Shown piece by piece: positions 46,597 through 58,470 of a stretch of DNA of 64,000 nt. The notes under the pieces were generated by a model, which worked only from the letters and a program-made list of their open reading frames with translations, did no database searches and was not told the origin of the DNA. The DNA comes from CAVRCA01 sp963719345 (GTDB lineage Bacteria; Pseudomonadota; Alphaproteobacteria; Acetobacterales; Acetobacteraceae). The stretch lies in the NCBI GenBank assembly GCA_963719345.1, contig CAVRCA010000003.1, forward strand, positions 310,001 through 374,000. Reading direction: 5' to 3'. How positions within the stretch are numbered: the first letter of the stretch is position 1; the number at the start of each line of letters is the position of its first letter. The translations under genes were made by a program, and so were the position numbers.

Positions 46597-47487
46597 TCAC
46601 AGCCGCTTCGCCATGCGCGGATCGAGCGCGTCGCGCAATCCGTCGCCGAGCAGGTTCACCGCGAGCACGGTGACCGAGAGGAAAATGGCGGGGAAGAACA
46701 CGATGTAGGGCTTGACCTGCCAGAGCGCGCGGCCCTCCGCCATGATGTTGCCCCAGCTCGGGATGGTGGGCGGGGTGCCGGCGCCGATGAACGACAGAAT
46801 GGCCTCCGTGATCATCGCCGATGCGCAGATATAGGTGGCCTGCACCGTCAACGGCGCGATGGTGTTCGGCACGATATGGCGCAGGATGATGCGCGGGACC
46901 CGCGTGCCCGACGCGATCGCCGCCTCAACATAGGGTTGCTCGCGCAGCGACAGCACCACGCCGCGGATCAGTCGGGCGACACGCGGAACCTCGGCGATGG
47001 TGATGGCGATGATCACGTTCTGCACCGAGCCGCGCGTCAGCGCCATCAAGGCTATCGCCAGAAGGATGGGCGGAATCGACATCAACCCGTCCATGACCCG
47101 CATGATGACCGCGTCGAGCCAGCGCATGTAGCCGGCGATCAGCCCAATCGCCATGCCGACCAGCGACGCCAGGAACGCCACCGCAAATCCCACGATGAGC
47201 GACACGCGCGCACCGTACAGCACGCGCGAATAGACGTCCCGGCCGAGCATGTCGGTGCCGAACCAGTAGATCGCGGACGGCTCGCGGGTGCGCCTGGCGG
47301 GCGCGATGGCGGTCGGATCGACCGTCCCCAGATAGGGCGCGAAGACCGCGATCAGCAGCATGACCAGCAGCAGCGCCGCGCCGATCGCGATGGTCGGATA
47401 GCGATGCACCAGCGTCCGTATCCGGCCGCGCCGGCGCGGCACCGGCAGCACGTCGGACAGCGGGGGCGCCGCGGTGGTCGTGCTCAA
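46597..47487 (-). CDS. Peptide ABC transporter permease, OppC/DppC type
   Basis: An inner-membrane permease of 296 residues with an N-terminal helix (IAIGAALLLVMLLIAVFAPY) and the OppC_N signature FGTDMLGRDVYSRVLYGAR. A BPD_transp_1 domain of five further helices carries the EAA-like loop (YVEAAIASGTRVPRIILRHI). The TTG at 47487 overlaps the oppB-like stop as TTGA and begins the sequence S-T-T-T-A-A-P-P. It forms the channel with the next gene's product. Confidence 0.92.
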   Translation of the reverse strand: MSTTTAAPPLSDVLPVPRRRGRIRTLVHRYPTIAIGAALLLVMLLIAVFAPYLGTVDPTAIAPARRTREPSAIYWFGTDMLGRDVYSRVLYGARVSLIVGFAVAFLASLVGMAIGLIAGYMRWLDAVIMRVMDGLMSIPPILLAIALMALTRGSVQNVIIAITIAEVPRVARLIRGVVLSLREQPYVEAAIASGTRVPRIILRHIVPNTIAPLTVQATYICASAMITEAILSFIGAGTPPTIPSWGNIMAEGRALWQVKPYIVFFPAIFLSVTVLAVNLLGDGLRDALDPRMAKRL

Positions 47488-48425
47488 TATCGTATCCTCG
47501 GATCGAACACGGTGTAGAGAAGGTCGACGAGCAGGTTCACCAGCACGTAGACGAAGCTGAACAGCAGCACGACCCCCTGGATCACCGGGTAATCCCGCCG
47601 CAGGATCGCATCGACGGTGAGCCGCCCGAGGCCGGGGATCGCGAACACGCTTTCGGTCACCACCGCGCCGCCGATCAGCAGCGCCACGCCGAGCCCGATC
47701 ACCGTAATCACCGGCACCGCGGCATTCTTCAGCGCATGGACGAACAGCACGCCGGTCGAGCCGACCCCTTTCGCACGCGCCGTCCGCACGTAGTCCTGCG
47801 ACAGCACTTCCAGCATGGTGGCGCGCGTGATGCGCGCGATCAGCGCGATGTAGACGCCGCCCAAGGTCAGGGTGGGAAGAATAAGGTTGCGCAGGAACGG
47901 CCAAAAACCGTCGGCGAGCGGCGTGTAGCCCTGCACCGGCAGCCATTGCAGCCGAAGCCCGAACACGTAGGCGAACAGATAGCCGATGACGAACACAGGC
48001 ACCGAAAAGCCGATCACCGCCAGCACCATGACGCCCCGGTCGATCCAGGTGCCATGTTTCCACGCCGCGACCACGCCCATCGGGATGGCGCAGACCAGGG
48101 CGAGAACCAGGGTCGCCAGCATCAGCGACACGGTCGGCTCGATGCGCTGGCCGATCATGTGCGTCACCGGCAGGTTGGTGAAGATCGAGGTGCCGAGATT
48201 GCCGTGCAGGATCTGCCAGAGCCAATCGCCGAACCGCACCAGGAACGGCCGGTCGAGCCCGAGGGAGGCGCGGATGCGCGCGACATCGGCGGCACTCGCC
48301 TGATCGCCGGCGATGATCGCGGCCGGGTCGCCCGGGGCGATGTAGAGCAGGCTAAAGACGAACAAGGCGACGATCAGCATGACGGGAATGGTCGACAGCA
48401 CGCGCCGGGCGGCATAGGCCAGCAT
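47484..48425 (-). CDS. Peptide ABC transporter permease, OppB/DppB type
   Basis: A 313-residue permease with six membrane helices. The N-terminus LAYAARRVLSTIPVMLIVAL is typical of the DppB family, as are FSLLYIAPGDPAAII and the EAA loop with YVRTARAKGVGSTGVLFVHAL. It ends FDPRIRY. ATG 48425 overlaps the substrate-binding-protein stop by one base (TGATG). It belongs to the transporter operon 50011 to 44533. Confidence 0.93.
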   Translation of the reverse strand: MLAYAARRVLSTIPVMLIVALFVFSLLYIAPGDPAAIIAGDQASAADVARIRASLGLDRPFLVRFGDWLWQILHGNLGTSIFTNLPVTHMIGQRIEPTVSLMLATLVLALVCAIPMGVVAAWKHGTWIDRGVMVLAVIGFSVPVFVIGYLFAYVFGLRLQWLPVQGYTPLADGFWPFLRNLILPTLTLGGVYIALIARITRATMLEVLSQDYVRTARAKGVGSTGVLFVHALKNAAVPVITVIGLGVALLIGGAVVTESVFAIPGLGRLTVDAILRRDYPVIQGVVLLFSFVYVLVNLLVDLLYTVFDPRIRY

Positions 48426-50011
48426 CAGGCTTTCTTGACGCCCCAAACGACCGGGAACGGCGCGCGCACGATGCCCGACACGTTTTTCCGCCAGGCCTGG
48501 TAGCCCTTGAAGAAGCCGGTCGGCAGGAAGGTCGCGAAATCCATCTCCGCTTTGTTGAAGTCGCGCGCCGCCGCGGTCTCGCCAGCCGGGTCGGCGGCGT
48601 CGAACCACGCGTCGATCCGGGCCTGCACCTCGTCGGATTTCGGCCAACCGAACCAGGCGCGGTCGCCGGTCGTGTAGAAGGCGGCCTGAACGCCCGGGTT
48701 CACGCAGTCCACCCCGGCGTGCCAAGTGTGGAAGATATTCCAGCCGCCCTTGTCCACCGGCTCCTTGCTGGCGCGACGCGAGCCGACGGTGCCCCAGTCC
48801 GTCGCCACGTAGTCAACCTTCAGCCCGATCTGCGTCAGCAGGTCGGCGGTCACGTCGCTCTGCGCCTTGGCGATCGGCACATCGGTGCCGACGACCATCA
48901 CCACCTTGGTTCCCTGGTGTCCGGCCTCGGCGACCAGCTTGCGGGCGGCTTCGACGTTCTTCTGCTTCAGCACCTCACCGCCGTAGTCGGACCACAGCGG
49001 GGTATTGGGCGTGATGAAGCTTGCCAATTCCTGCCACAGGGCGCGGTCCTCGCCGACCAGCGCCTGCATGTAATCCGCCTGGCTGGCGGCGGTCAGCACG
49101 GCGCGGCGCACGCGGACATCGTCGAACGGCGGATACAGGTGGTTGAACCGGCAGTCGCCGATGTTGCCGAGCGGATCGGCGATGTCGAGCGCCACGCCGG
49201 AGGTGCTGCGCAGCTGCGGCACGAGGTCCGGGATCGGCGATTCCCACCAGTCCACCTCGCCGTTCTGCAACGCGGCGCCGGCGGTCGCGGCGTCGGGGAT
49301 GATCTTCCATTCCACCCGGTCGAAGAACACCCGCTTGCCGCCGGCGAACCAGTCCGCCGGCTCGTCACGCGGCACGTAGCCGTCGAACCGCTCGAACACC
49401 GCCTGCGACCCCGGCACCCATTCGTCGCGCTTGAACCGAAACGGGCCGGAGCCGACATACTCGCCGATCTGTTTGAACGGATCGGTTTTCGCCATGCGCT
49501 CCGGCATCATGAAGGCGCAGGGCGAGCCGGCCTTGCCGATCGCATACAGGAGCTTGCCGAACGGCTGCTTGAGGCTGAGACGAAAACTGCGGTCGTCGAT
49601 TGCGGCGATCTCGTTCAGCCGCGCGCGGATCATCTGGCCCATGGTGTCGCGCACCATCCAGCGCTGCAGGCTCGCCGTGCAGTCAGCGGCGCGGACGGGC
49701 TCGTTGTCGTGCCATCGCAGGTTGGGCCGGAGCTTGAACGTCCAGGTCAGTCCATCCGGCGAAACCTCGTGCCCCTCGCACATCTGCGGCTGCGGCCGAA
49801 GCTGGCTGTCGACGCCGTACAGCGTGTCCCAGAACAGCACGCTGGCGTTGCGCACGACGTAGAGGGTGGTCCAGATCGGGTCGAGGTTGGCCAGATTGGC
49901 CTGCGGCACGAAGCGGAGTGTCGTCGCCTCCCCCCCGCGGGCGATCGCCGGAAGCGCCAACCCTGCGGCCGAGGCCGCCAGGAACGTGCGTCGCCGCAAG
50001 CTGTTCTCCAC
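48425..50011 (-). CDS. Peptide ABC transporter substrate-binding protein (SBP_bac_5), Tat-type signal
   Basis: The periplasmic receptor of the importer, 528 residues. The N-terminus has a twin-arginine motif (LRRRTFLAASAAGLALPAIA). The SBP_bac_5 domain shows VSPDGLTWTFKLRPNLRWHDNEPV, a family hallmark, then YVGSGPFRFKRDEWVPG and NHLYPPFDDVRVRRAVL. GTG 50011 was chosen because it gives a compact Tat signal; an ATG at 50074 is possible. The ligand could be a di- or oligopeptide or another small molecule. It is the first gene of the operon. Confidence 0.92.
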   Translation of the reverse strand: MENSLRRRTFLAASAAGLALPAIARGGEATTLRFVPQANLANLDPIWTTLYVVRNASVLFWDTLYGVDSQLRPQPQMCEGHEVSPDGLTWTFKLRPNLRWHDNEPVRAADCTASLQRWMVRDTMGQMIRARLNEIAAIDDRSFRLSLKQPFGKLLYAIGKAGSPCAFMMPERMAKTDPFKQIGEYVGSGPFRFKRDEWVPGSQAVFERFDGYVPRDEPADWFAGGKRVFFDRVEWKIIPDAATAGAALQNGEVDWWESPIPDLVPQLRSTSGVALDIADPLGNIGDCRFNHLYPPFDDVRVRRAVLTAASQADYMQALVGEDRALWQELASFITPNTPLWSDYGGEVLKQKNVEAARKLVAEAGHQGTKVVMVVGTDVPIAKAQSDVTADLLTQIGLKVDYVATDWGTVGSRRASKEPVDKGGWNIFHTWHAGVDCVNPGVQAAFYTTGDRAWFGWPKSDEVQARIDAWFDAADPAGETAAARDFNKAEMDFATFLPTGFFKGYQAWRKNVSGIVRAPFPVVWGVKKA

Positions 50012-50133
50012 GATTGTGCGTCGCGGCAAACGATGACAGGACGAAGCATTCTCCGCAAGCCAGTCATGCGGCATAAGCGGGTCTCAGGACTATACGGTTG
50101 CGGCCGGGAGCCTCGGTCGGCTACCCGCAGCGG

Positions 50134-50625
50134 GTGAGTATCGATCCCGGCCGCTCCCTCCCACTCCCCTCTCGTGGACTAGCGCACGCGACCGCGCTTG
50201 CCAGCCAGTTCCTCAAATTCGGCGTCGCCGGGGTGGTCGGCTTCGTTTTCGACACCGCAACCGTCTATGCGCTCCGGGGCACAATCGGGATTTACGGCGC
50301 CGGCTTGGCCGCGTATCTCGTGGCCGCCACGGTGACGTGGGCAATCAATCGTGCGTGGGCGTTTCGCGGCAGCAGCAGCGATGGCCAGGTGGGTCGTCAG
50401 TGGGTGCGCTTCCTGATTGCCAACCTGGTCGGCTTCGCGCTCAACCGGGGCACCTTCGCCATTCTGGTGACCTTCGTGCCGCTCTGCGCCGACCAGCCGA
50501 TCCTCGCCGTCGCCGCCGGGGCACTCGTCGGCATGTTCGTCAATTTCATTCTCAGTCGCCTCTTCGTGTTCCGAATTACCACGGCGGCAGAGCAGCCCCG
50601 TGAGCAACCCGCGTTAACTCGATAG
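50134..50625 (+). CDS. GtrA family membrane protein
   Basis: A 163-residue protein with four hydrophobic segments (about 25-45, 53-75, 92-112 and 125-145) and the GtrA pattern FGVAGVVGFVFDTATVYAL, VTWAINRAWAFRG and FVNFILSRLFVF. GtrA proteins are thought to help flip or handle polyprenyl-linked sugars in the membrane. GTG 50134 is the likely start. It is 56 bp upstream of a sugar transferase gene, consistent with a glycan role. Confidence 0.87.
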   Translation: MSIDPGRSLPLPSRGLAHATALASQFLKFGVAGVVGFVFDTATVYALRGTIGIYGAGLAAYLVAATVTWAINRAWAFRGSSSDGQVGRQWVRFLIANLVGFALNRGTFAILVTFVPLCADQPILAVAAGALVGMFVNFILSRLFVFRITTAAEQPREQPALTR

Positions 50626-50681
50626 TCGGATTGTTCTGCTTTCCTACCGTTTGCGGGTGAAACACGTGCCGGGGTCGGGGG

Positions 50682-51731
50682 ATGAGCGGACAACTTGCGC
50701 GGTCGGGATCGTTGGCCTTAGCGCCGTTCGCGGGCGCATCCGACTTCGTCCTCCCGAGTTGCGTGACCGGCGGTCCGCTTCGGCGGCCTCGAGGCGGCAC
50801 GGCACCGCGCGAGATCGCCGGCTGGGCGGCCGCCGTGAAGCGGCTCGAGGACATCCTGTTCGCCGCCGCCGCACTGGTGCTGTTCGCGGTCCCCATGCTG
50901 CTGATCGCGCTCGCCGTGCGGCTGGACAGCCCCGGCCCGATCCTGTTCCGCCAGCGCCGGATCGGCCTCAACGACCAGCCGTTCGAGATGCTGAAATTCC
51001 GCACCATGCGGCACGAGATGGCCGACCCGGAGGTCGCCCGGCAAGTGACGCCGGGCGATCCGCGCGTCACTCCCCTCGGCGGGTTCCTGCGCCGCACCTC
51101 GCTCGATGAACTGCCGCAACTCCTGCACGTGCTGCGCGGCGAGATGGCGCTGGTGGGTCCGCGGCCGCATGCCCCGGGCACGCGCGCCGGCGGACGCCTG
51201 TTCCACGAGGTCGTTCCCTCCTACTCCGCCCGACACCGTATCCGCCCCGGTCTGACCGGGCTCGCCCAGGTGCGCGGCTTTCGCGGCGCGACCGATACCG
51301 AGGACAAGCTGGTGCGCCGCACCAGCAGCGACCTCGAATACATCGAGAACTGGTCGCCCTGGCTTGACCTGCTGATCGTGCTGCGGACCGTCTGCGTCGT
51401 GCTGTTCCGCGTCAATGCGTACCTGAGCACGGGCCGGGTCACCATGTCGCCGGGGCGGCCGGACCACCCTCGGGCGACTACGACGCCGACATCGTCATCC
51501 TGGCACTCGACCGCGCGGAAGAAACCGTCGCCGCGATCCGCTCGGCGCTCGAACAGACGGGTCTCTCCCGCCACCTGTTCGTCGTCGACCAGGGTTCACG
51601 GCCGGAGAATCTGGCCGCGTTCGCCGCGGCGATCGAGGGCCGCCCGGACGCCACGCTGGTCCGGCTCGACCGCAATCTCGGCGTCCCCGGCGGGCGCAAC
51701 CTCGGCAGCGCGCTCGGCGCCGGGCGAGTGA
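50682..51731 (+). CDS. Undecaprenyl-phosphate sugar transferase (bacterial sugar transferase family)
   Basis: Initiating sugar-1-phosphate transferase for a surface polysaccharide. After a variable N-terminus (1-50) come a hydrophobic segment (EDILFAAAALVLFAVPMLLI) and the conserved core: RLDSPGPILFRQRRIGL, FEMLKFRTMR, FLRRTSLDELPQLLHVLRGEM, LVGPRPHAPG, RHRIRPGLTGLAQVRGFRG. The core ends near VNAY at about 51420. The frame as read runs on to 51731, and its last 85 codons are the next gene read out of frame. GGGG precedes ATG 50682. A base error near 51467 may fuse or separate it from the glycosyltransferase. Confidence 0.9.
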   Translation: MSGQLARSGSLALAPFAGASDFVLPSCVTGGPLRRPRGGTAPREIAGWAAAVKRLEDILFAAAALVLFAVPMLLIALAVRLDSPGPILFRQRRIGLNDQPFEMLKFRTMRHEMADPEVARQVTPGDPRVTPLGGFLRRTSLDELPQLLHVLRGEMALVGPRPHAPGTRAGGRLFHEVVPSYSARHRIRPGLTGLAQVRGFRGATDTEDKLVRRTSSDLEYIENWSPWLDLLIVLRTVCVVLFRVNAYLSTGRVTMSPGRPDHPRATTTPTSSSWHSTARKKPSPRSARRSNRRVSPATCSSSTRVHGRRIWPRSPRRSRAARTPRWSGSTAISASPAGATSAARSAPGE

Positions 51732-52429
51732 TCGTCGTCATCGACAACGACGCCGAGTTCGCCGGCCCGAGCACCGCCGCCGAGGCGGTTGCGGCACTCG
51801 ACGCCGATCCCGCGCTCGGCGCCATCGGCTTCCGCATTCTCGCCCACGCGACCGGGGGGGACGATCCGTCGTCCTGGGGCTACCCGCCGCGCCTGAAACC
51901 ACACTCGGCCGCTTCGTTCGACAGCACCACCTTCGTCGGCGCCGGACACGCCATCCGTCGCGCCGCCTGGGAGGACGCCGGCGGCTACGACGAAACCCTG
52001 TTCTTCTGCTGGGAGGAGTTCGATTTCTGCCTCCGCGCCATCGCGCGCGGCTGGACGATCCGCTACCGGGGCGACATCGCGGTCCGGCACAAGGTCAGCC
52101 CGCACCGGCGGGTCGCATGGTCCAGTACCCGTTGGTTCTATTACGTGCGCAACCGTCTTGCCATCGAGCGCAGATACGGCGCCTCCTGGCCCTCGATGGC
52201 GCCGCGCGCGGCGGGCTATCTGCTGCGCGGGCTGCGCAACGGCCTGCCCGGGCAGACGCTGCGCGGCATGGCCGCCGCGGTTCGCCTCTCGTGGGGCGCG
52301 CCGGTACAGCCGCTCGACGCCGCCGCCCGCCGCTATCTCGCGCGTGCCGATGCCGCCCATCGCGGCCACCTGGCCTCACGCCTGCGCGACGAGATCCTCT
52401 CGGCCCTGCCCCGCCCGGCCCTGCCGTAA
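51444..52429 (+). CDS. Family 2 glycosyltransferase, apparent one-base deletion near its 5' end
   Basis: A GT-A glycosyltransferase. From about 51473 the frame reads GDYDADIVILALDRAEETVAA, HLFVVDQGS, VRLDRNLGVPGGRNLGSALG, IVVIDNDAEF (the DxD-like metal site), FVGAGHAIRRAAWEDAGGYDE and FFCWEEFDFCLRA. This frame has no ATG, GTG or TTG before 51728, which is already inside the domain. Restoring one C at 51467-51469 connects it to ATG 51444 and gives a protein of about 328 residues, or one protein of about 582 fused to the upstream sugar transferase. It is the last gene of the GtrA cluster. Confidence 0.8.
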
Positions 52430-52450
52430 CCGACCGCTCGACGAGTGTTT

Positions 52451-52526
52451 TGGTGAGCCCGCTGGGACTCGAACCCAGGACCCCAAGATTAAAAGTCTCG
52501 TGCTCTACCGGCTGAGCTACGGGCTC
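52451..52526 (-). tRNA. tRNA-Lys (anticodon UUU), 3' CCA encoded
   Basis: The minus strand reads GAGCCCGTAGCTCAGCCGG at the 5' end. The D-arm is normal, the anticodon loop CTTTTAA gives anticodon UUU, and the T-arm contains GGTTCGAGTCC. The acceptor stem GAGCCCG pairs perfectly with CGGGCTC, followed by A and an encoded CCA (52451-52453). The total is 76 nt. It stands alone between the glycosyltransferase and cyclophilin genes. Confidence 0.97.
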
Positions 52527-52583
52527 TCGGGTCCGCCTTGAACGCCAAGGCGGGCCGAACGGTCAATATGGTGGGTCGCCGCG

Positions 52584-53153
52584 CTATTTCGCGGCGTCGG
52601 CGGCGAGCTGCATGTGGATGATCCGGTCGGGGTTCTGCACCGTCCCGCCCGAGCCCGAACCCGACTTGATGGCGTCCACGAACTCCATGCCGGAGACGAC
52701 CCTGCCCCAGATCGTGTACTCGCCGTCGAGATGCGTCGACGGCGCGAACATGATGAAGAACTGGCTGTTGGCGCTGTTCGGGTTCTGGGTGCGGGCGGCA
52801 CCCACCGTGCCGCGCAGGAAATGCGCCTTGTTGGTGAACTCGGCAGGCAGGTCGGGCAGCTTGCTGCCGCCCGTCCCGGTCCCGGTCGGGTCGCCGCCCT
52901 GCGCCATGAAGCCCGGGATGACACGGTGGAACGGCGTGCCGTCATAGAATTTCTCCCGCACCAGTTCCTTGACGCGGGCGACGTGCTTGGGGGCGAGGTC
53001 GGGCAGCAGCTGGATCACCACCCGCCCATCCTTGAGGTCCATGTAGAGCGTGTTCTCGGGATCGAGCGTCGGCTGGGCGGTGGTTTCGCTCATGAGAGCT
53101 CCCATGACTGGTGTCAGTGTGGCGGATGCCAGGATCAGCGTACGTCGGCGCAT
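52584..53153 (-). CDS. Peptidyl-prolyl cis-trans isomerase, cyclophilin type
   Basis: A 189-residue cyclophilin. The active-site segment FYDGTPFHRVIPGFMAQGGDPTGTGTGG contains the catalytic Arg and Phe-Met-Gln of the family; NSQFFIMFAPSTHLDGEYTIWGRV follows. The first 25 residues (MRRRTLILASATLTPVMG) may be a signal or anchor peptide, so it may act in the periplasm. ATG 53153 has GGAGA 5 bp upstream; ATG 53171 is the alternative. Order gyrA-coaD-cyclophilin suggests one operon. Confidence 0.92.
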   Translation of the reverse strand: MRRRTLILASATLTPVMGALMSETTAQPTLDPENTLYMDLKDGRVVIQLLPDLAPKHVARVKELVREKFYDGTPFHRVIPGFMAQGGDPTGTGTGGSKLPDLPAEFTNKAHFLRGTVGAARTQNPNSANSQFFIMFAPSTHLDGEYTIWGRVVSGMEFVDAIKSGSGSGGTVQNPDRIIHMQLAADAAK

Positions 53154-53163
53154 GTCGTCTCCG

Positions 53164-53695
53164 TCAGCCACGCATCATGCGCAGCGTGCGTTCCAGCGTG
53201 AGCGGCGGAACAAAGCTCGAGATGTCGCCGCCGAGGCGAGCGATATCCTTGACGAACCGGGACGAGATGAACTGGTGCCGCTCGGTGGCGGTCAGGAAGA
53301 TGGTCTCGATCTCCGGGTCGAGCCGGTAGTTCATGCCGGCCATCTGGACCTCGTAGTCGAAATCCGACACCGCGCGCAGGCCGCGGACGATCACGCTGGC
53401 GCCCATCTTGCGCGCGAAGTCGACCAGCAGCGTCTCGAACGGCTCCACCTCGACCACATTGCCGTTGCGCTCGGCAATCCGCTCCACCTCGGCCCGCGCC
53501 AGCTCGACGCGCTCCTCCAACGGAAACAGCGGACCCTTGCCCGCATTGACCCCCACCCCGACGACCAGCTTGTCAAGCAGGCGCGCGGCGCGGCTGATGA
53601 TGTCGATGTGACCGTTGGTCACCGGATCGAACGTGCCGGGATAGACGCCGACCCGACGCTTGCCCCCGCCACTGCCCCCGCCACTCTGGGCCGCC

Positions 53696-53703
<8 letters not shown>
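53164..53703 (-). CDS. coaD: Pantetheine-phosphate adenylyltransferase
   Basis: CoaD makes dephospho-CoA from 4'-phosphopantetheine and ATP. The 179-residue protein has the nucleotidyltransferase motif VYPGTFDPVTNGH (with TxGH) near residue 20, RGLRAVSDFDYE, and ISSRFVKD, the ISSTxxR-like motif. The N-terminal 15 residues (Gly/Ser-rich) are extra. ATG 53703 overlaps the gyrA stop by 8 bp. Confidence 0.93.
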
Positions 53704-56512
<2,809 letters not shown>

Positions 56513-56850
56513 GCTCGTCTCGTTCCAATCGGAAAGTCGGCCGCCGGGAAAAGCCCCGGCGCCCGCGCGGCCAGCCGCGCGGCGCGAGCCGCCCCGGTCG
56601 GGCAGCAGGCGCCGGCGGGGCGGTTGGGCACGGCGCGGCCTGTATCACGCCGATGGGCGCGTGAACACTCCGGACCAGGCCACGCGAGCGTCGGACGCAC
56701 GCGTAATTGCTGTTGCGTGGGGGGAGCAATCCCGCAACGGATCGCTTATATTGCCAAGTGCCCCGGATCAGCCGGGCACCCCTCCCAGCGCCCGTGCATG
56801 GTCCGCCCGCCCGAGTTCTGGCCCGCAATGTCCAGCCTACGAGATTTGTT
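56513..56850. other. Intergenic region between gyrA and the cold-shock gene, with hairpins in the presumed cold-shock leader
   Basis: 338 bp that hold the divergent gyrA and cold-shock promoters. Two inverted repeats lie on the cold-shock side: GTTGC...GCAAC at about 56712-56737, and GTGCCCCGG/CCGGGCAC at 56758-56778. A TATATT at 56747-56752 could be a -10 element. Cold-shock mRNAs often have structured leaders, but no specific known element is identified. Confidence 0.4.
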
Positions 56851-57470
56851 ATGAGTTATCCCGATCGCCGCTCCCGTGGCCAGTACCGCGACAATCAGGA
56901 CGACGGGGGTTCGCGCTTCCGCCAACCGCGTCCCGAGTTCGGCTTCTCCGATGAGGCGCTGCCCTCCCAGGCAACCGTGAAATGGTACAATGCCGACAAG
57001 GGCTTCGGCTTTGTCACCCTGGATGATGGGTCCGACTGCTTCCTGCACGCGTCGGCGCTGACGCGTGCAGGCCTCAGCGTGTCGGAGGGTGACAGCGTCC
57101 GCGTCCGGCTCGGCCAGGGTCCTCGCGGCCGCCAGGTTTCCGAGGTTCTGGAGGTGCAACCCGGCACCGGCGCACAGCGGCGGCCGCCCTCCTCCGGACC
57201 TGGAGGACGTCCCCGCATGGGCGGCGGCCGGCCCGGCCCGGGTGCCAGTTCCGGTCCGACGGTCGAGAACTCACGGGTACTGTGAAATGGTGGAACACCA
57301 CCAAGGGGTTCGGCTTCATCACGCCGAGCGACGGCACCAAGGACGTCTTCGTCCATGTCTCGACCCTGAACCGCTGCGGCATCCAGCAACTCAACGAAGG
57401 CCAGTCGGTGTCGATCCGGGTGAGCCAGGGTCCCAAGGGGCCGGAAGCCGTCGACGTCTCGCTTGGCTGA
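56851..57470 (+). CDS. Double cold-shock-domain protein, one apparent frameshift in the linker
   Basis: Two cold-shock domains joined by a Gly/Pro/Arg linker. Domain 1 (about residues 40-100) has ATVKWYNADKGFGFVTL and DCFLHASAL. Domain 2 has GTVKWWNTTKGFGFI and DVFVHVSTL. The RNP1 (KGFGFI/V) and RNP2 (VFVH, CFLH) motifs for single-stranded nucleic acid are intact in both. As read, frame 1 stops at 57285 just as domain 2 begins in another frame. One missing base near 57265-57270 would restore a 206-residue protein (VEELTGTVKWW). Two-domain proteins of this layout are usual in alphaproteobacteria. Confidence 0.85.
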
Positions 57471-57517
57471 CCGAGGCCCGCTGCAATCAGTCTCGCGGTA
57501 GTTGGACCGGATCGCTG

Positions 57518-57541
57518 CCGCCGCGACTATAATCGCGGCGG
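57518..57541 (+). terminator. Perfect GC-rich hairpin after the cold-shock gene
   Basis: CCGCCGCGA, loop CTATAA, TCGCGGCGG: a perfect 9-bp stem with a 6-base loop, 48 bp after the stop codon. No U-run follows, so termination is not certain, but it would stabilise an mRNA 3' end. Confidence 0.45.
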
Positions 57542-57634
57542 GGCTGACCGGCTTCGTCGAGTTGCGTCGTAGCTGCCCCGGCCCGCGCCGGGGGAGACGC
57601 CCGTTCGTCGGCCAATGGCCCTGCCGGAGGTACG

Positions 57635-58453
57635 ATGCCGAGTGACGCCGCGCCGCTGACCAAGCTCAAATCCTGCCGCTACGGCACCATGCTGTTCCTG
57701 CGAACCGACCGGTATATCGGCGCCTCGCTCGATCTCTACGGCGAGTACTGCGAGGCGGAAGCCGCGGTGTTGGCGCAGCTCGTCGCCCCCGGGCAGATCG
57801 TGGCGGAGGTCGGCGCCAATATCGGCACGCACACTGTGCATCTCGCGAAGCTCGTCGGCGAGACGGGGCAGGTGCTGGCGTTCGAGCCTCAGCGGGTCGT
57901 TTTCCAGCTCCTGTGCGCCAATATCGCGCTCAACGATGCCTTCAACGTCCGGACATTCCAGGCGGCGTCGGGCGCCGACCCCGGCAGCTTGACGGTGCCG
58001 CCGGTCGACTACCGCCGAAACGGCAGCAATTTCGGTGGCGTATCGCTGCTCGGCGTGACGGCAGGCGACCCGGTTCCGGTCATCCCGCTCGACACCATGA
58101 CGCTGCCGGCGCTGCGTCTGCTGAAGGTTGACGTCGAGGGGATGGAGGTCTCGGTGCTGACGGGCGCCCGGCAGACGATCGCCCGACACCGGCCCATCCT
58201 CTACGTCGAGAACGACCGCCGCCAGAACTCAGCCGAACTGATCGGGCTGATCCAGGAATTGGGCTACGACCTGTGGTGGCACCTGCCGCCGCTGTTCAAC
58301 AGCAACAACCATGCGGGTGCCGCGGAAAACATTTTTGGCGGCACGGTGTCGATCAATCTCCTGTGCCTGCCCCGGGAGCAGCGGCACAATGTCAGCGGGT
58401 TCCGCAAGGTGGCGGGGCCGGACGACTGGTGGGAAAACGCCGCCGCCGGTTGA
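57635..58453 (+). CDS. FkbM family SAM-dependent methyltransferase
   Basis: A 272-residue methyltransferase. Motif I is VAEVGANIGTHTVHLAKLVG, followed by VLAFEPQRVVFQLLCANIALND. The FkbM pattern continues with LRLLKVDVEGMEVSVLTGA and RPILYVENDRR. FkbM enzymes O-methylate sugars or small molecules, often in glycan or antibiotic pathways; the substrate here is unknown. GGAGG lies 5-6 bp before ATG 57635. It is convergent with ssb and has no obvious operon partner. Confidence 0.88.
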   Translation: MPSDAAPLTKLKSCRYGTMLFLRTDRYIGASLDLYGEYCEAEAAVLAQLVAPGQIVAEVGANIGTHTVHLAKLVGETGQVLAFEPQRVVFQLLCANIALNDAFNVRTFQAASGADPGSLTVPPVDYRRNGSNFGGVSLLGVTAGDPVPVIPLDTMTLPALRLLKVDVEGMEVSVLTGARQTIARHRPILYVENDRRQNSAELIGLIQELGYDLWWHLPPLFNSNNHAGAAENIFGGTVSINLLCLPREQRHNVSGFRKVAGPDDWWENAAAG

Positions 58454-58470
58454 GAGCGCCGGGAAGGGGA

